Below, piece by piece: positions 32,814 through 46,590 of a DNA stretch of 64,000 bases (the first letter of the stretch is position 1; each line of letters starts with the position of its first letter). The notes beneath the pieces are model-generated. The model ran no database searches, was not told the origin of the DNA, and was given only the letters and a program-made list of their open reading frames with translations. The DNA comes from Lepiota brunneoincarnata (lineage: Eukaryota > Basidiomycota > Agaricomycetes > Agaricales > Agaricaceae). Where the stretch lies: the NCBI GenBank assembly GCA_023014365.1, contig JAEBUN010000020.1:372001-436000 (forward strand), written 5' to 3'. The position numbers and the translations under genes were made by a program.

Positions 32814-35161
32814 ATGCAGTTGGTATTGATATTGCTTTTGTTCAGGCAGATTCTGACGGCTTGTGCCCAAAACGCGACCAAAGTGGTTAATTTGGGGTAT
32901 GCTGAATATGAAGGGAGCTTGAACAACCAAACCGGAAATATTGAATTTCTTGGAATGCGCTATGCAGCACCTCCTACAGGTGAGCTCTTGTCGATTGTTA
33001 GCACATACTTTCCGCTCGCCTTTTTAAATTTCTAGGTACCCTTCGCTGGAGGAAGCCTAAGGTACCTGAGCCGACGCAAGGTGTCCAAAAGGCAAATGTG
33101 TTCCCAAACAGGTGTTGGCAAGCGGGACAAGGAAATCAACCCACGGCACCGTTCCCACTGGATAGTAAGCCGGGAGGCGGGACTCGTGAGATTCACCACA
33201 AGCGTGCTGTGCCTGCGTTCTCAGAAGACTGTTTATTTCTCAAGTGCGTTCTTAGTCCATTAGCTTACTGGGGTCACTAATCAACGGATGCACCAATGAA
33301 TATTTAGTGTCGTCACGCCGGGATCAGCAAAGGGGCACCTGCCTGTTGTTGTCTGGATCCATGGGTGCGTTTTGGTTTGCCATAGTTATTGGTACCTCGC
33401 ATTCCAGCTTCTATCAGAGGGGGCTATGAATCTGGCAGCGCTTCGGGTTTCTCAGGGACCGACGTTTTCGATGGTAATGACCTGGTTCGTGAAGCTGGAG
33501 GGAGTAGTAGTAGCTGTTATTATTCAATATCGTTTGGGAGTATTTGGGTTTCTTGCGGGTAAAGAGGTTGATAAGCATGGTACACTGAACGCCGGGCTAT
33601 GTAAGTATGAGTAATATTTTGGGAATGAAGTGCTCAGGGGTCGTTAGATGATCAGCAGTTCGCGCTTCAATGGGTGCAAGAACATGTGAATATACGCTCG
33701 CCCGCTGAAAGACAGGACCACTGACTTCTACTCGATAGATCGGAAAGTTCAATGGAGATCCAAGCAAAGTCACTATATGGGGAGAATCCGCCGGTGAGCT
33801 ACCAAGGGCTCAAGCGCTGGATCACCAATCTGAATACTGCTGCACAGGCGCTGGATCGGTGCTCCAACACATTGTTGCAAACGATGGGAATACACAACCG
33901 CCTCTATTTCGTGCAGCAATTACCAGCTCAACTTTTCTTCCTTCTCAATACAAGTTCAATGATCGGGTACCCGAGGTCAGCACCATTGACTTTTTTTCCC
34001 CTTCTGCCGAGATTGAGGATTCGGGGATGCAATAGCAACTGTATACAGAGATAGTCAACGCTACGGGGTACGTTTCCTGATTGAAATATTTGTGTGTCAC
34101 GTTGAGCCTGCGACCCACAACCAGGTGCTTATCAGCCCCGAACACCCTCGATTGCTTGAGAGAGGTGGACGTCAGTATACTTCAGGGGGCCAACACCCGT
34201 GTTTGTAATAGCGGGTTCTTCGGCACCTTCGTCTTCGTGCCTGTGGTGGATGGGCATTTGATCACAGAACGGCCTACAGAAACGCTACGCAAAAATAATG
34301 TCAACGGGGTAGGTCTCTTTATCTGTTGGTTCATATGCAGCATCTAATGCCCCTAATCCTAGAGAATTTTGCTTGCCGTTACGAATACGTTTGAAGGAGC
34401 GCTGTTTGTCAATATGAGGACTGCTCCCACCGTCCAAGTTTCGCAATACGTGGCCAACTTATTCCCAGAGTTTCGTTCCACAGAAGTTGCGGCGGCCGTT
34501 GCTCAGTACGCTCACCTTGGCACACCCATTGCCCAGGTCGTCGCAATCATGGGAGAATGTGAATTTGTATTTCTTCCCTGTAACCCCGCTTGCCTGAATC
34601 AAGCCATGATTTTTAGCTATATTCATCTGTCCGACATATTTCTTGCTCCGTGCGTTCGAGGGCAAAGGATTCAAGGTAATCAATCCCTGAAGGGTGCTAT
34701 CGCCGCGATCTGACCACGAGCAGAGTGAATATGCAGTCCCGCCCGGCGGCCATGGAAATGACGTTGCCTACTACTTCCCACAGTGCGTCAGATCTTGTTC
34801 TGAATTTGTGGTCCTAACGGGTATTTTTCCTCAGTAATGCCGTTCCAATTTTCAATAACACTGTTTTTGTGAACAACTTCGCCCAGTCGTTCCTCAACTT
34901 TGTAATGGCATTGGATCCTAACGTGAAATGGGATCCCAAGAATACTCTTCCGCAGTGGAATCAGTGGAATGAACGAGGAAGAACGGAAATGTTATTTAAT
35001 AGGACGGACGGTGGCGACCCAGTGTTCCACTCCACCACTACCGCACAAGATCTCTTGAAACGTTGCGAGTGAGTAATAAATCCGCGGGGCTAAGCAAAAT
35101 CAACTCAAATTATTATTATACTAGTTTTTGGGAGAGCGTAGGTGCCTTTTCTGCACAGTGA
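32814..35161 (+). CDS. Secreted type-B carboxylesterase/lipase (one frame break)
   Basis: An alpha/beta-hydrolase of the fungal carboxylesterase/lipase family. The start MQLVLILLLFRQILTACAQ is a signal peptide. Exons with good borders include 32814-32979, 33036-33243, 33308-33364, 33418-33600, 33648-33685, 33739-33793 and 33848 onward, with more to the TGA at 35161. Landmarks: FLGMRYAAPPTG, LRWRKPKVPEP, SEDCLFLNVVTPG, the oxyanion region WIHGGGYESGSASG, YRLGVFGFLAG, and the nucleophile elbow GESAG, which is split by an intron at 33793/33848; the His region is PPGGHGNDVAYYFPQ and the protein ends FWESVGAFSAQ. The exon 33418-33600 holds one surplus base at 33500-33502 (a GGG run), shifting the frame between DLVREAGG and VVVAVIIQYRLG. 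I think this is sequence error and not decay. Confidence 0.85.
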
Positions 35162-35739
35162 TGGGCCAGGTGTATCTCGCTTGTAAGATGTACGAAGCAG
35201 CAGCTTGAAAGGCGTGCGGTTGATATTCGTGTAAAGTGCTCAGCGTTGTCCTCGTCTCTTGTGAAAGTTATAAGGAAGTGTTCTCAACCAAAACGCTTTA
35301 ACTTTTCAATTTCCGGTAAAATTTCACCCAAGGGTTGAGGTCATCCGTGTTTCCGAGATGAATATGTTCTACCTATCTCTGAGGCCTCGCCCTGATACTT
35401 TGCAGTCTTTGGTTTGTGCAACTGAGTGTCGATCATCTAAATTCTCGGGAGGGTTGATAGGTTTAGACTGGTTTGCACATGAAGGTAATTGGATTGTCAG
35501 GAGGAACTGAAATTTCCGCTGCCACACGCGGCACATATCAAAGAATTGAAGCCGTCCAGCTGACAGTGAATGACTCTGTCGCTGTGTGGACAGTGTGATC
35601 ATTCGGAGCCGACTCTGAATGGGTTGTCACGTGACCGTATAAATTAACTGTTACGCCCACGCGTTAAGACACATACCCACAACCAGTCATCCTCGGATCG
35701 CCCTCAAGTCGTCCCTCAGTTGTACATACGTCCTTTGCT
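35162..35739. other. Intergenic, esterase to SNF2 gene
   Basis: Holds the 3' end of the esterase and the promoter of the SNF2-RING gene. No RNA gene or repeat seen. A TATAAATTAAC patch at 35638-35648 lies about 95 bases before the next start codon and could serve as a TATA element. Confidence 0.4.
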
Positions 35740-38700
35740 ATGCGAATATCATGTTCCCAACATCGCATTCCAGCGCAGTTGCTCGCATCTGACGTATGGC
35801 CGGAACGCAAGGGTTTTGGAGATTTCCTCCCCCTTCTCAAGTCGAAAGGGCTCTTTGCGCGAATTCTTGAAGCTTCGGCTAATGAGAACAATGATCAGAA
35901 GGCGGGAATAAAAAGAGGAGCCCCTTTAAGCTCTGCTCAACAAACAAAGAGAAGGAGGCTCTCCCTAGCAGCCGAAAGCTCGAACGCCCATGATCATGCC
36001 CCCAGCATTCCGTCCCCACTTTTCCCACTCCCTGTTATTTACTCCGGGCAACAGGGTTTACCCGTCTGGAGGCACGTTTTCAAGATCCGCTACGTAGACG
36101 AAGGTGGAGGATGCTCTGGAAAGCCATGGGCTGCAGAGGAGTTGGAGTTCAGACGGATCCTGGAAGCGCTACGTGTTTCCTTCTCTGAACCCACGACCGT
36201 TAATATTGGCTATTCTCGTATTCTGGATTTTGACCAGAAGTTGGCAGCTACTTGGGGGGTACAATACAGACCCGCCAGTTATCAAGACTGGCTCCTTCTG
36301 CCGCTCCTTGATGCTGGTGGTGACTACACCGCCACCCTCAAGAGTTGCTATGACTTACAAAATGAACGGAAAGTTGACATAGAAGCCAATATGAAGGTCA
36401 TTATACTTCCAGCAGGCCCTTGCGACTCCAATGCGGGAGAACTTCCCTTTGAAATACAACTTGAAGTTGTAGTTTCCTTCTGTCTTCCATCCTTGTTCGA
36501 ACCTCTCGGGAGGAAAGAGACCAAGACGCGTATTGCTTTCATTGACGAGTGTAAATGCAGGCTTTATCGTTTCCTCTACGCAGAGTCCTCTAAGCAGAGC
36601 AGCGCCGAGGACGTTGATATCGCCTTCTTCTACTCCATCCTCAAATCTGCCTCTCCCCTCCAATCCCGGCTTGCGAGTGACGCCATGCAGCCGGGAGATC
36701 TTCTCCCTACTCTCCTTCCTTTTCAAAGACGAAGCATTGCATGGCTTCTTGGACGTGAAGGAAAAGAAGTGACCCCCGAAGGCAACATCGTGCCTAAACC
36801 TGACAATGCCGAATATTCTTTTTGGGACCAAGTGCAAGAAGAAAACTACACCTGGTACTACAACCGACTTAGCGGGATGCTTTCTTTGGAAAAACCTCCA
36901 CGGCAACTGGCCTATGGCGGTATACTCGCGGAGGAGCCGGGTCTCGGAAAAACTTTGGAGATTCTGGCACTCATCATGCTCAATCCGGCACCCGAGGACC
37001 GTAATCCGTCTATGATACGGTGGGATCCAGAAACTAGACTAAACGTAAAGGCCGTCAAGGTGTGGTTCCTAAATTCTTGCGTTTCAAACCCGGCTGAGTA
37101 CCCCTCTGCTAGACAACTCTCATCATAACTCCGGGTTCTCTTGCAGGACAATGGATCGACGAGATTAATGCTCACGCCCCTTCACTCAAAGTCCTTGTAT
37201 ATGAAGGGTGGTCAAAAGTCGCGGTTCCCATTGCGAATACCTTAAAGGAGCACGAACGTGTACAGAAACTCTCGAAGCGGCAAAAACAACGCAATCCGAA
37301 AGCAAATGCAAACAAGAAGAAAGACAACGGGAAAGGGCAAGGAGAAAAAAATGATGTGGTGGAGAGCACCGAGTCCGCTGACATGGAGGTTGATGAAAAG
37401 GAGGACGTTCCCCTAGACTGGTCCTCATATGTCCAGCAATACGATATCGTCATAACGACGTATGCGGCCCTGCGTTTTGATTTAAATGTTGCGCGTGCAG
37501 CTATTCAGCGCCCAAGGCGCGAGGACGCATCTTACGCCACAGTGGAGAGACCGAGGAGCCCGTTGGTCATGGTTGAGTGGATGCGTGTGGTTATGGACGA
37601 AGTCCAGATGGCAGGCGGCAAAAGGACGGAGTGAGTCCAACATTGCCACTGTATAGAGTCAGATTTGACCATCGATGATAGGGATATGGTGTCCCTTTTA
37701 CCAAGGCTGGCATCTTTTGCCTGTATCAGGAACCCCCGCACGCTCACGGGTATCAGATTTAAATCACGTTCTCAAGTAGGTCCTTAGTCGGCCCTGTGTA
37801 TTTGATTGTTCGAACGTATTCTTTAGGTTCCTTCGTGTCGATAGTCTGATTGGCTCACCGCGTCTCTGGGCGCGGCTTCTTGAGCCATCTAATGCTGGGG
37901 AATTCGCGGCTTTCTTCCAGAAATATGCAATCAGGTAGGCATTCAACCCACGCCTAGGTTTTTGAAGGTAATGCTAAGCAAACATACTTAGAACTATCAA
38001 GGCAGACGTGAAAGAGGAACTGACTATACCCCAACAAACTCGTTACGTGGTGGGCATAGAACTTGGCCCTGTTGAAAGACATGTGAGCATGACCACTGTT
38101 AATACGCTTGTTTGTAACCAATAAGTTTCAAGGTTTATAACCAAACTCTAGAGACGGTATTGAATCAACTTGGACTCGATGCACGCGGAGTAGCAGCTGA
38201 TGCAGGATGGGAAGTCGATGGGAAGTTGCTTCGATCGTCCCTGCGCAAGCTCCGAGCCATTTGTACCCATCCTCAGGTTTGGTTAGCTCTGTTTTAGTTC
38301 TCGATGATGCCCTAATGATTATGCATTAGGTTGGGCAACTCTGGAGACAGGGTGATAAATGGATCCGACCTGGCGCATTAAAAACCATGGAAACGGTTCT
38401 AGAGGATATGAAAGATAAAAACTGGCGAACGATTATGGATGATACCAAAATCAAGGTGGATGAGGATTGATTTTCATTCTCACCAATATCTCACGTCGTA
38501 TGCTTAGATTCAAGGACTATGTACCCTGGCTCAATTACAACAACAAACAGAAGATCCCAACCGATACCACAAAGCGCAGGAGGTACTACTGCTTGCGGCG
38601 AAGGAAGTCAGTCGATGGATCGAAGAGTTACAGACGGCCGCAACCGAGCACCATGCTAAGGGCGAGATTCTCAGGCAAGAGATTGCTGCGTCACGGGAAG

Positions 38701-41700
38701 TGGAAGGCCAAGATCATGGTGTTCAGGAGGATAAAGGTGACGGAGGGCAGTTCAGAGGAAGGTCAGAAGGGCAAGGAGCCACAACAATCACACTCCGCTA
38801 GCAAGGATGGAGCGGAGAAAGACTTTTTGCGCACACCCGCTGGCGAAGAACACATGGCTAAGCGCCGTAGTCTCTCGGAACGATTGAGGGAAGCGCGTCT
38901 TTTGTTGCATAGGGTCAAGTTCCTGCAGGGCGATGTGTACCATGTACTCGGTGGTCAATATTCCGTATTCGAGAATGAAGCGTATGAAACTGCGGAGCAA
39001 ATCAGGAGAGATCTCCTCAGAGGTATCCATCCTACTTTCGCTAGGACCATACGAGGAACTAATGCCGATTTCCATAGTGGCGGAAATGGATGCAGACGCC
39101 ACCATGACCGCGCTTGACATTGCTAAATTGAAGGAAGGTGTTTGCGCGACTGACCTACTGATCAAAACACCCTTCCTAGATGGGAATGATTCCATTCAAG
39201 AGCGGTCCCGTGAGCTGGTGTGTTGCTCGTCGTCACCTCCATAATTCCTCACAAGCTGACAATTACTCCAGCTATCAGAGACACATCGAATCATTGAAAC
39301 CGTCCTCAATGAACAGTCTAATCTCCTCTGGCAATGGAGAACACGCATCATCGATCTCTTATCACACAAACTCAACCCCAGTGGAGAAGAAGCGGATGGA
39401 GAGGAATATCAACGCACCTTGGATGATCAAGGCGAAGCCGAGATGTATCTTCAAGTTTATGCAGCCCTCTTGGCGGACCGTCGGGAGGCCTTGCTCAATG
39501 AGCGTACGTTGTTAGCAGCCCATGACATCCGCGAGAAGAAACTGCGTCAGACACTCGCCGCGATGAAGGCTGCAGCTGCTTCGGATCAACCTCAACCAGA
39601 GATTCCGGAGAATGTGGAATTGCAACCGGAGCATCAAGTTGCTCATGAAGAATTGTCTGAACAGAGAAAGGCGATACTGAAGAGGCTGGGAGGAAGGGCA
39701 CTTCGAAGTGTGAGTTGTTTCTTTGAATGTATGCCGATGAAGATCTAAGTTATGGACAAGGTTACCATTGATCTAGGCGCTATCGCAGGAACCATCCAGT
39801 CCTCTAAAGACCCAGAGAAGATCTGGGCAAAGGACGCGGTCGCTAACGTGCGACGACTGATCACAGAGCAAGGTTTGCACCCAGAATTGAATGTCGTTGA
39901 GGACATCGATGCCTTACGTTTGCTTCAGAGACCGTGCACGACAAGCTTGATGCTGACCTCGCCCTCATGAGAAAGGCATTCAACCTCAGAATTGTTTATT
40001 TCAGGCAGCTACAAGAAATCTCGGATTCCGTCGTTCAAGTTGAATGGGAAGGGCTTCTGGAGTATGCCATAGCAGATGCGGTAGGGAAGGACAAAGAGAA
40101 CGACACCAAGATCACTGCAGGTTGGGCGAGGCAACGATACCTTGCTAACCTCGCACAGAATAAAGGAAATTTAGATGATGATGAAAATATCTGTATCCTA
40201 TGTCGCTGTGAATTTGGGCGCGGATTTATCACACAATGGTATGTTTATCGCTAACCGTAGTTGCTCACCCACTTACCGAATATAGTGGGCATATATTTTG
40301 CGAGGTACGCGACTAAGAGGTCCTTCCATCTTTCAGCTCTTATCGACCACTGTAGGGTTGCATGCGGGTGTGGATACAGAAGAGGGAAGGGAGAACTTGT
40401 CCCATCTGCAGGTCGGGACACCATTCGTTCTTTAATACGCCACGCTGGTTTTGATACATTCCTTTAGAGTTGCGGTCAACCCAGATACTGTCCAAAAATT
40501 CACTGTTGGACTAAAAGAGCCTGAACGACCTTCAACTAGCGCGGTCTATACGGAACCCGTCCCCCGCTCTCTCAGACGGATAGCCTATAACATGATCGGT
40601 AGCGTGGCTTATGTGTCCTCTTACTCACCGCAGCAATTGGACTTATGAATTTGTAGATCCAGGAATTTTCCGAGAAATCGAACGAATCCAAGCATTCGGT
40701 GACTATGGAAGCAAGGTCCAGACGCTTGTCCGGCATCTGTTGTACCTCCAGATCAACGACCCCGGGTCCAAGAGCATCGTTTTCTCCGCCTGGGCCGACT
40801 CTTTGTACAGTAAGTTCCTCTTTATTTTACTCTTACACTGACGCCGATTGAGCGATATAGTCGTGCAAGCTGCACTGTATCACAATGGTACCTTCAATCC
40901 GTTACTTGCTCGTTAGTCGTAACCATTGAATTGGCCAACAGGGATCCGATCCTTACGTATCGATCAAAAATCGAGGAACGAAAGTGCAGCGAGGAAATTC
41001 AGAACAGACCCAGATATTTCTGTTCTTCTTCTTCATGGGTCAGTTACTTGCACGTTGATGATGCCCCTGGCTCTCATGCACCCATAGTGAGACAGAAAAC
41101 GCCGGTCTCAACGTCACTTGTGCCTCCCGAGTCTTCCTGCTTGAGAGTGTTGTCCACCACGGATTCGAGCTTCAGGCCATTGCGCGTATCGACCGTCTTG
41201 GTCAGACCCGGCCCACAGAAGGTACGTTGCTATTCTTTACAACCACGGTCACCACTGTTCTTACATTACTACCATAGTCTACTGCTACTATGCAGAAGAT
41301 ACCATCGAACGAAACATCTTAGACCTTGCTGCACGGCGAGGGCTCTCGCTGTATACAAAGGACAACGCAGCTGGTACAGTTAATGTGTCAAACTTCGAGT
41401 TAGGCAGTACGAAGATTGATTCGCCGATGGCGAAGAAAATTCAGAAGGGGGACTTCATCTTCCGGTATGCGATTTGATTTTTTGAATGCGCCTTTTAATT
41501 TGACTCTTGTAAAAGGATCGATGATATGTTGGCAATTCTGTTCCCTCACATGTACGAGGAGGTCGATTTTCTGATACCGGCAGAGGATCAGGTGAATGGC
41601 CAAGGTGCTACGAGGTTGGTAGTCAGTCGAGGCGAGCAAGTGATTCACGGAACTCGGACAAGGCATGAGAATGCTGCTGCGGGACCATCGAGGTTATGTT

Positions 41701-41702
41701 GA
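35740..41702 (+). CDS. SNF2-family ATPase with RING finger (SHPRH/Irc20-like)
   Basis: A large nuclear protein of more than 1,500 residues combining a Swi2/Snf2 translocase with a RING E3 domain. The ATPase starts at LLPFQRRSIAWLLGRE with Walker A GGILAEEPGLGKTLE, continues through DYDIVITTYAAL-like VITTYAALRFDL and the Walker B region WMRVVMDEVQ, then RPRLWARLL-type motif III. A long helical insert separates the lobes. The RING is inserted before the second lobe: CILCRCEF, CGHIFCE, CMRVWIQ, CPICR, with one ligand pair rebuilt across two 50-base introns near 40240-40370. The helicase C lobe holds SKSIVFSAWADSL, ASRVFLLESVVHHG and ARIDRLGQTRPTEVYCYYA. This RING-in-SNF2 order is that of SHPRH/Irc20, linked to PCNA ubiquitination and recombination. 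Exon 38508-39217 is two bases too long, with surplus G bases at 38745-38747 and 39044-39045. Confidence 0.88.
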
Positions 41703-41861
41703 CTTGCCCGTTATGATTGTCGATGATCAGAGATACCCGATCTGCACAAGCTTCAGACACTCGTATGCACATGCTAGTACTAGATATAGGTGTTCTTTCA
41801 GTCGGTCCGGAACTTTACATGAATCTCCTTGAATTCTGGGTGAAGTCGAGTAACCTGGAGG

Positions 41862-43840
41862 TCAAGCCGTCCAGTAACTTGGCAAGACCGCATCCAAACG
41901 ATCAATATACCAGATTTTCACTCTTCTCGAGTCCCAACTATTTTCAATCGTCGGGGTAAGTTGAACCCAGGTCCCAGCTAAACCCATCCCAATTGCATCC
42001 CTTAACACAACCAAGTTCTTCGAGGCAACAGACAGGAGTACTGTAATCTCGCCTTCTAAGGGGTCATGCTCGTCCTCTGGCCATTTGCTTTTCGCATCCT
42101 TTTGACCATCACTCACGAGTGCGGCGTTTCGAACAATCTCAGGCCAGTCGTAGCTAAACAAGCCTGAGCCAACCCACGGTTCCAAAGTGATTTTAGCTAG
42201 CATCTGTACAAGTTCGTCCTCGACGCTGGGCCCAAGCTGAGGCCTGCGACGAACAGAGAAGGTGCCAGGAGGAGAGACACGAACGATGCGCCGGAGGGAA
42301 CGCTCGACGGAGCCGAGGGTGTGTGTTGTTGGAAAGGAGGTGTTCTGTGTGAGGAGGAATTGGAATGCCTCGGGTATCAACACAGCGGCAGCGAGTGAGG
42401 CTGGTTGGGTTGAGGTGCCCGGGTCTATCAGTGGTATGAGCATGATCCCTGATGCGGGGGGCTCGCCGGCATCGGTGTCATTGTCGGCGCCTAGTTCCTC
42501 CTCAGACGACAGGAGGTCTGGCGCGCGGTTTTGGGAACCCCAGTGCTCTTGACAGGCTTTTCCAAACTCATCCGGGAGGAATTTGGATATGATAGATGTG
42601 AGCGGGAGTTCCTTGAGTCCCTTCTCGGAGACTTGGAGTGCTTTTTGGAACTTGCGTTCGTTTGCTGGTTCGGGAAAGGCACGGTTCTTGAGAAGGTATT
42701 TGAAGAAGATGGAAGTCAAACGGGGGACAATATCGAGGTTGGCATCCGACCTGTAACCCAATACGTAAGCTAAATTCCGTTGATACGAATCAGTGTGTTC
42801 GCTGACCACATAAAACCTTGCTCACGCATGTACGAGCTTAAGTATACCTTGGCTGCACCCTCCGGATCGCCAAGAAAGTTAATCAACCGCTCCTCTCTTC
42901 GCAACTTGTCAAACTCGAGGAGCTCGCGGACGGCTTCGTCACTGTCAAGATCAACCGGTTTCGCATTGTAGTACGCGTATGGCGGACGGGCCGGGATATC
43001 TTGCCTTGTGAGTTGGTCGTTACGGTCCATTGTGATTGAGATACTGGAATCTGTGCCTTGTTTGGGACGGGACCCGTCTTCGTTATCAGAATCGTCGGGT
43101 GGGAATGGGGAGTCATCCTTGGGTTTGGGCTTGTCCGTTCGATTCCAAGCTGGGGGATAGCCTTGTGTGCCCATAAATATACGAAACTAGATGGGTTGAT
43201 GCTCTTAAGACGATGGGGTAAGGGCATTGTGGCGAACGTACTTGATCCCAAAAATACTTTGGTCCTGTCGTGTTCGATCGCTCGAGTGGCCAACGCCGAC
43301 TGTTGCGAAATACGGTTGTAGCAATATATATCCTATCCAGCTGGGGCAACCGCCTTTCGTTTGTTAGCCGGAAATCCCATAGCAGGATCCATGGTGCCGT
43401 AGGACGTACGGATTCAATGAGAGCGGTGGGCGGACTTTGTCGGACTCCTCCCAGTGTTGCCACCATTGTTTTCCGGGTTGGTGGAAGGATGATGGCCTTG
43501 CATGCCGCGACTGGTCTTCTGGTTGATTCCATGCTGCATCCAAGTCGGCCGTATCCAAATCATCGAGAAACGGTAGTGCCACTGTGGGTATCCCAATTCC
43601 GTCGATTTCTTGTCCACTGTCGTTGCGAGCCAACAGAATGCCATGCTCTTTAAAAGCCTTGAATGGTATTATCATTGCACCGGGTGGCACAATTGGAAAT
43701 GGAGGGAGCTCGGGATATACAGGGTTTGGGGCATATTTCTTCATTTTCTGGGGGCAATACGTTTGTTCACCCAAGGTGCCTTGGTGGTAGTAGCTAGAAG
43801 GAGGTACGTTAGCGAGAGAAGATGATCTATTCCAAACTTA
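41862..43840 (-). CDS. Uncharacterised protein, about 600 residues
   Basis: Several long minus-strand exons share one coding style. Near 43774-43380 is YCPQKMKKYAPNPVYPELPPF and a segment with ALPFLDDLDTADLDAAWNQP; near 43160-42800 is an acidic stretch (FPPDDSDNEDG) followed by PARPPYAYYNAKPVD; the last exon, 42809-41862, has KFLPDEFGKACQEHWG, a Ser/Glu-rich patch and VERSLRRIVRVSPPGTFSVR, ending at TAG 41862. No signal peptide, membrane helix or known motif is visible. It is convergent with the SNF2 gene, whose stop lies 160 bases away. The first exon and start codon are not resolved; an ATG at 43846 is possible. Confidence 0.5.
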
Positions 43841-43849
43841 GACATCTTG

Positions 43850-44513
43850 GTTTGTTCTGTTCTCGTCCTACACGAGGGGGTGTCAGCTAGCTGGGGTTGT
43901 ACCCACCGAGTTCCGGCTTGGGCCCTTTAACTGCGTAGGTGCGTTCGTTTTGATGTGCCCATATCTATACAGTACAATAGGCCTGAACACAGTTCATGAT
44001 TTGACACGGCATTGATAGTAGCGTGAAGAGTGTGACTGCGTTCATCGCCGGGCGAGACCTCAAAGTAGAACTGCGAAAATAAGGAGGAGGCCCGGAGCTT
44101 TGCGACAAACCGCTGTCTCCATTCTTCACTATCTTATATTCAAGTGAAGGGAGGAATTGCGCGAATGCGACCTAGGGGGAGTTTCACGCCCCTGTTATTG
44201 ACAAAGTTAGCGGGCTTGGTGGAGATATTCTCTCTAGAATAACTCAAGCGCTCCTTTCCTAATCCCTGCTGAGAGATAAACGTGAACCAGAGCTGTCTTA
44301 TGTAATAAACCGGCAAACAACATATGTACTAGTAGAAGTGCTTACTTGCAATTTCAGCTGGCAGCCGGAGGGCCAGATTGTTCCAGGGAGCGGTCATGAA
44401 TTAAGAGGGTGCATACATCTTATCTCGCATGGCGGGGTTTGGCGCCAGGCACGTGGTCGTGACGCTGCTGTTTAGCGTGGGGAAGCCGTTGATGATGTCG
44501 TTGGCCCGACTTA
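43850..44513. other. Intergenic region
   Basis: Divergent promoter space between the minus-strand unknown gene and the plus-strand membrane-protein gene. No feature supported by sequence. Confidence 0.4.
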
Positions 44514-45922
44514 ATGCTTTGGCTTCAGTCCATACAGACCAGGTCCCCAATCCTGCGCCCTCGTATGACCCACAAATCCTCATGTTCTGGTGCAAAACAC
44601 CACCATCCTCCGGATATACACTCGGAGGAGCCGGGAGAGGATCATTCGCAGTGTTCGCCATCGGATTACGAGAGCTATTCACATTCTGAAGATGATGAAA
44701 CCCACGAGGAATCCTCGTTCAATTATGGGCGATTGGACGATACCTCTCATAACCGCGGTTTCGACCTGCAAGACTTCGAGCCTCGTCATCGCCATGATCA
44801 CCAACCCGAGTTGCAACGGAGGGCTTGGTATGAATTTGATCTTGCAGTCGTGGTGGCATTGGTCTCACCCATCGGGAACTGGCTTACTGGGGGGGACCAC
44901 GTAAAAAATCTCTTTTTCATCGTTCTCCTCGTATTCTACCTTCACCAAGTCATTGAAGGTAAATCCAATCATTCGACATCAGCTGCGCTCTCCTAACCGA
45001 CGCGACTCTCACAGTCCCTTGGACACTGTATCAAAAGGCTCGACGTCGCAGACGTCCCCCACATCTCCCTCCGATGGCCTCAGAAGATAGATACCGAGAG
45101 CTCGCCGCGTCAGAGCTTCGCAAGATGGAGTTGTTTTTTCTGGCTTTGACCGTACTCTCCCCATTCATTGGCGCATATCTCCTCAAGTATGCAACTACAG
45201 CCACCATGGGTCCCGACTCTGTCTCGTGGTTCAGTACCGGCCTCTTCGTACTGGCAACTGGGATGAGACCTTGGTCACATCTAATTGAACGCCTAAGTCA
45301 ACGCGCCACAGATCTTCAAAATTTCATCCATTATCCTCCTACCCCCAGCAGCGACCACGACAACACACAGGAGAAGGTGGAAACTTTGATTAAGCGGGCG
45401 GACGACCTCGAGGATGCCCTGGCCCAGGTGAAAACGAGGATCAGACATACCACAACGGAAGTCTTTGACTACATTGATGATGCCGTTGACTCACTGGAGC
45501 GCTCTCTGCATAAACACGAGAATGTATCCGACAAACAAGAGGAGAGGATAAATTCTGTGGAAGAAAGTGTCGCTGCTCTCTCACGGCTGAGCCAAGGAGG
45601 GTGGGTGGGTAAACGATTGGTGCCAATGATCAATACGAGCGCTGCGCAATCAATCTTATTCCAGGTTCTGCCTGCGTGGCTGCTAACACCGCCGAAGAAG
45701 AGTCGTTATGGATCACGGTATTCACCGACCAGTTATTCCTTGAAGACTGCTCCGGCCGCCACGATGAATAGCCCCATGGAAACGATCGCTGAAGAAGACA
45801 GCAGTCGCTATCCGATTCTGGCACAGCCCCTAGGCTTTGCTACGAGTATCATTCACCGTGTGGGGCGTGTCATAACCTGGCCACTGCGTGCAGTGGTACG
45901 CATGGTGTTTGGACGTTATTGA
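44514..45922 (+). CDS. Predicted integral membrane protein, unknown function
   Basis: Two exons, 44514-44958 and 45015-45922, in phase, 450 residues. The N-terminal 120 residues are hydrophilic and acidic/His-rich (SEDDETHEESS). Hydrophobic segments follow: FDLAVVVALVSPIGNWL and NLFFIVLLVFYLHQVI before the intron, FFLALTVLSPFIGAYLL and SWFSTGLFVLATGM after it. A long coiled-coil-like region (KRADDLEDALAQVKTRI to ERINSVEESVAAL) comes next, and the C terminus has a hydrophobic patch around LFQVLPAWLL. The layout, paired membrane helices then a cytosolic coiled coil, suggests an organelle-membrane scaffold, but I recognise no named family. ATG 44514 is the first start in frame; 44568 is an alternative. 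Confidence 0.75.
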
Positions 45923-46590
45923 CGACCCTCTTTTTTCACTCCTTCGTTCTGTGTGTGTAAATTGTACTTCTTGTAGCCATCGGTTCTGTTGTAATTCTAT
46001 ACTTTTGTATATCAGGTTCCTAGACGGGTTTTTTTTTATGTAATGGCTCTGAGCTGTACGATTTCGTGAAGTGCACCCCATAAACGCATGCTCAAGAGCT
46101 GGTATCGCTGGGGAAACTATGGAACTGACCTAGACAGTGGCGACTAGGTCGCGTCGAGTTTTGACAATTTGACACCTGACAATAGATTGCCGGACCGGCG
46201 TTCAAGAAAATAAAAAGAGATAACTTATAGAGGGGGACGCCTGGTGAGCGTTCTGCTGAGAAAGTCCTTCATTCAAGAGATAAATTCCGAAAGAAGCGGA
46301 TGGGAATGAGGTTTAGTAGGAGGGAGGAAAAAAAACTTCACGATCGATCACTAACGGGGCATCAGTGCACCGTGATTATCATCATATGAGCGGCTCGACA
46401 GTGTGCAGGTGAGGAGAGGTGATAAGCCATACACACTAGAGGGGGATGGAGGAAGGTGGAGGAACACGGCAACCTGGTATCACATGCCCGCCCCCCTTTT
46501 GTTCACGATTGCGTTATTTTCTGCGGGTTTTTCGGTCAGATAGGAGGATGTACGTGTATGGTCGCGTGTGTATTATTGGATCAGTGGCGG
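45923..46590. other. Intergenic region
   Basis: 3' flank of the membrane-protein gene, with T-rich tracts near 46029-46036. Nothing else supported. Confidence 0.35.

Noticed and set aside
39020..39050. A possible 22-base intron (GTATCC to GCTAG) in the SNF2-RING gene
   Set aside because: It is far below any other intron here, and removing one surplus G restores the frame and the exon length without it.
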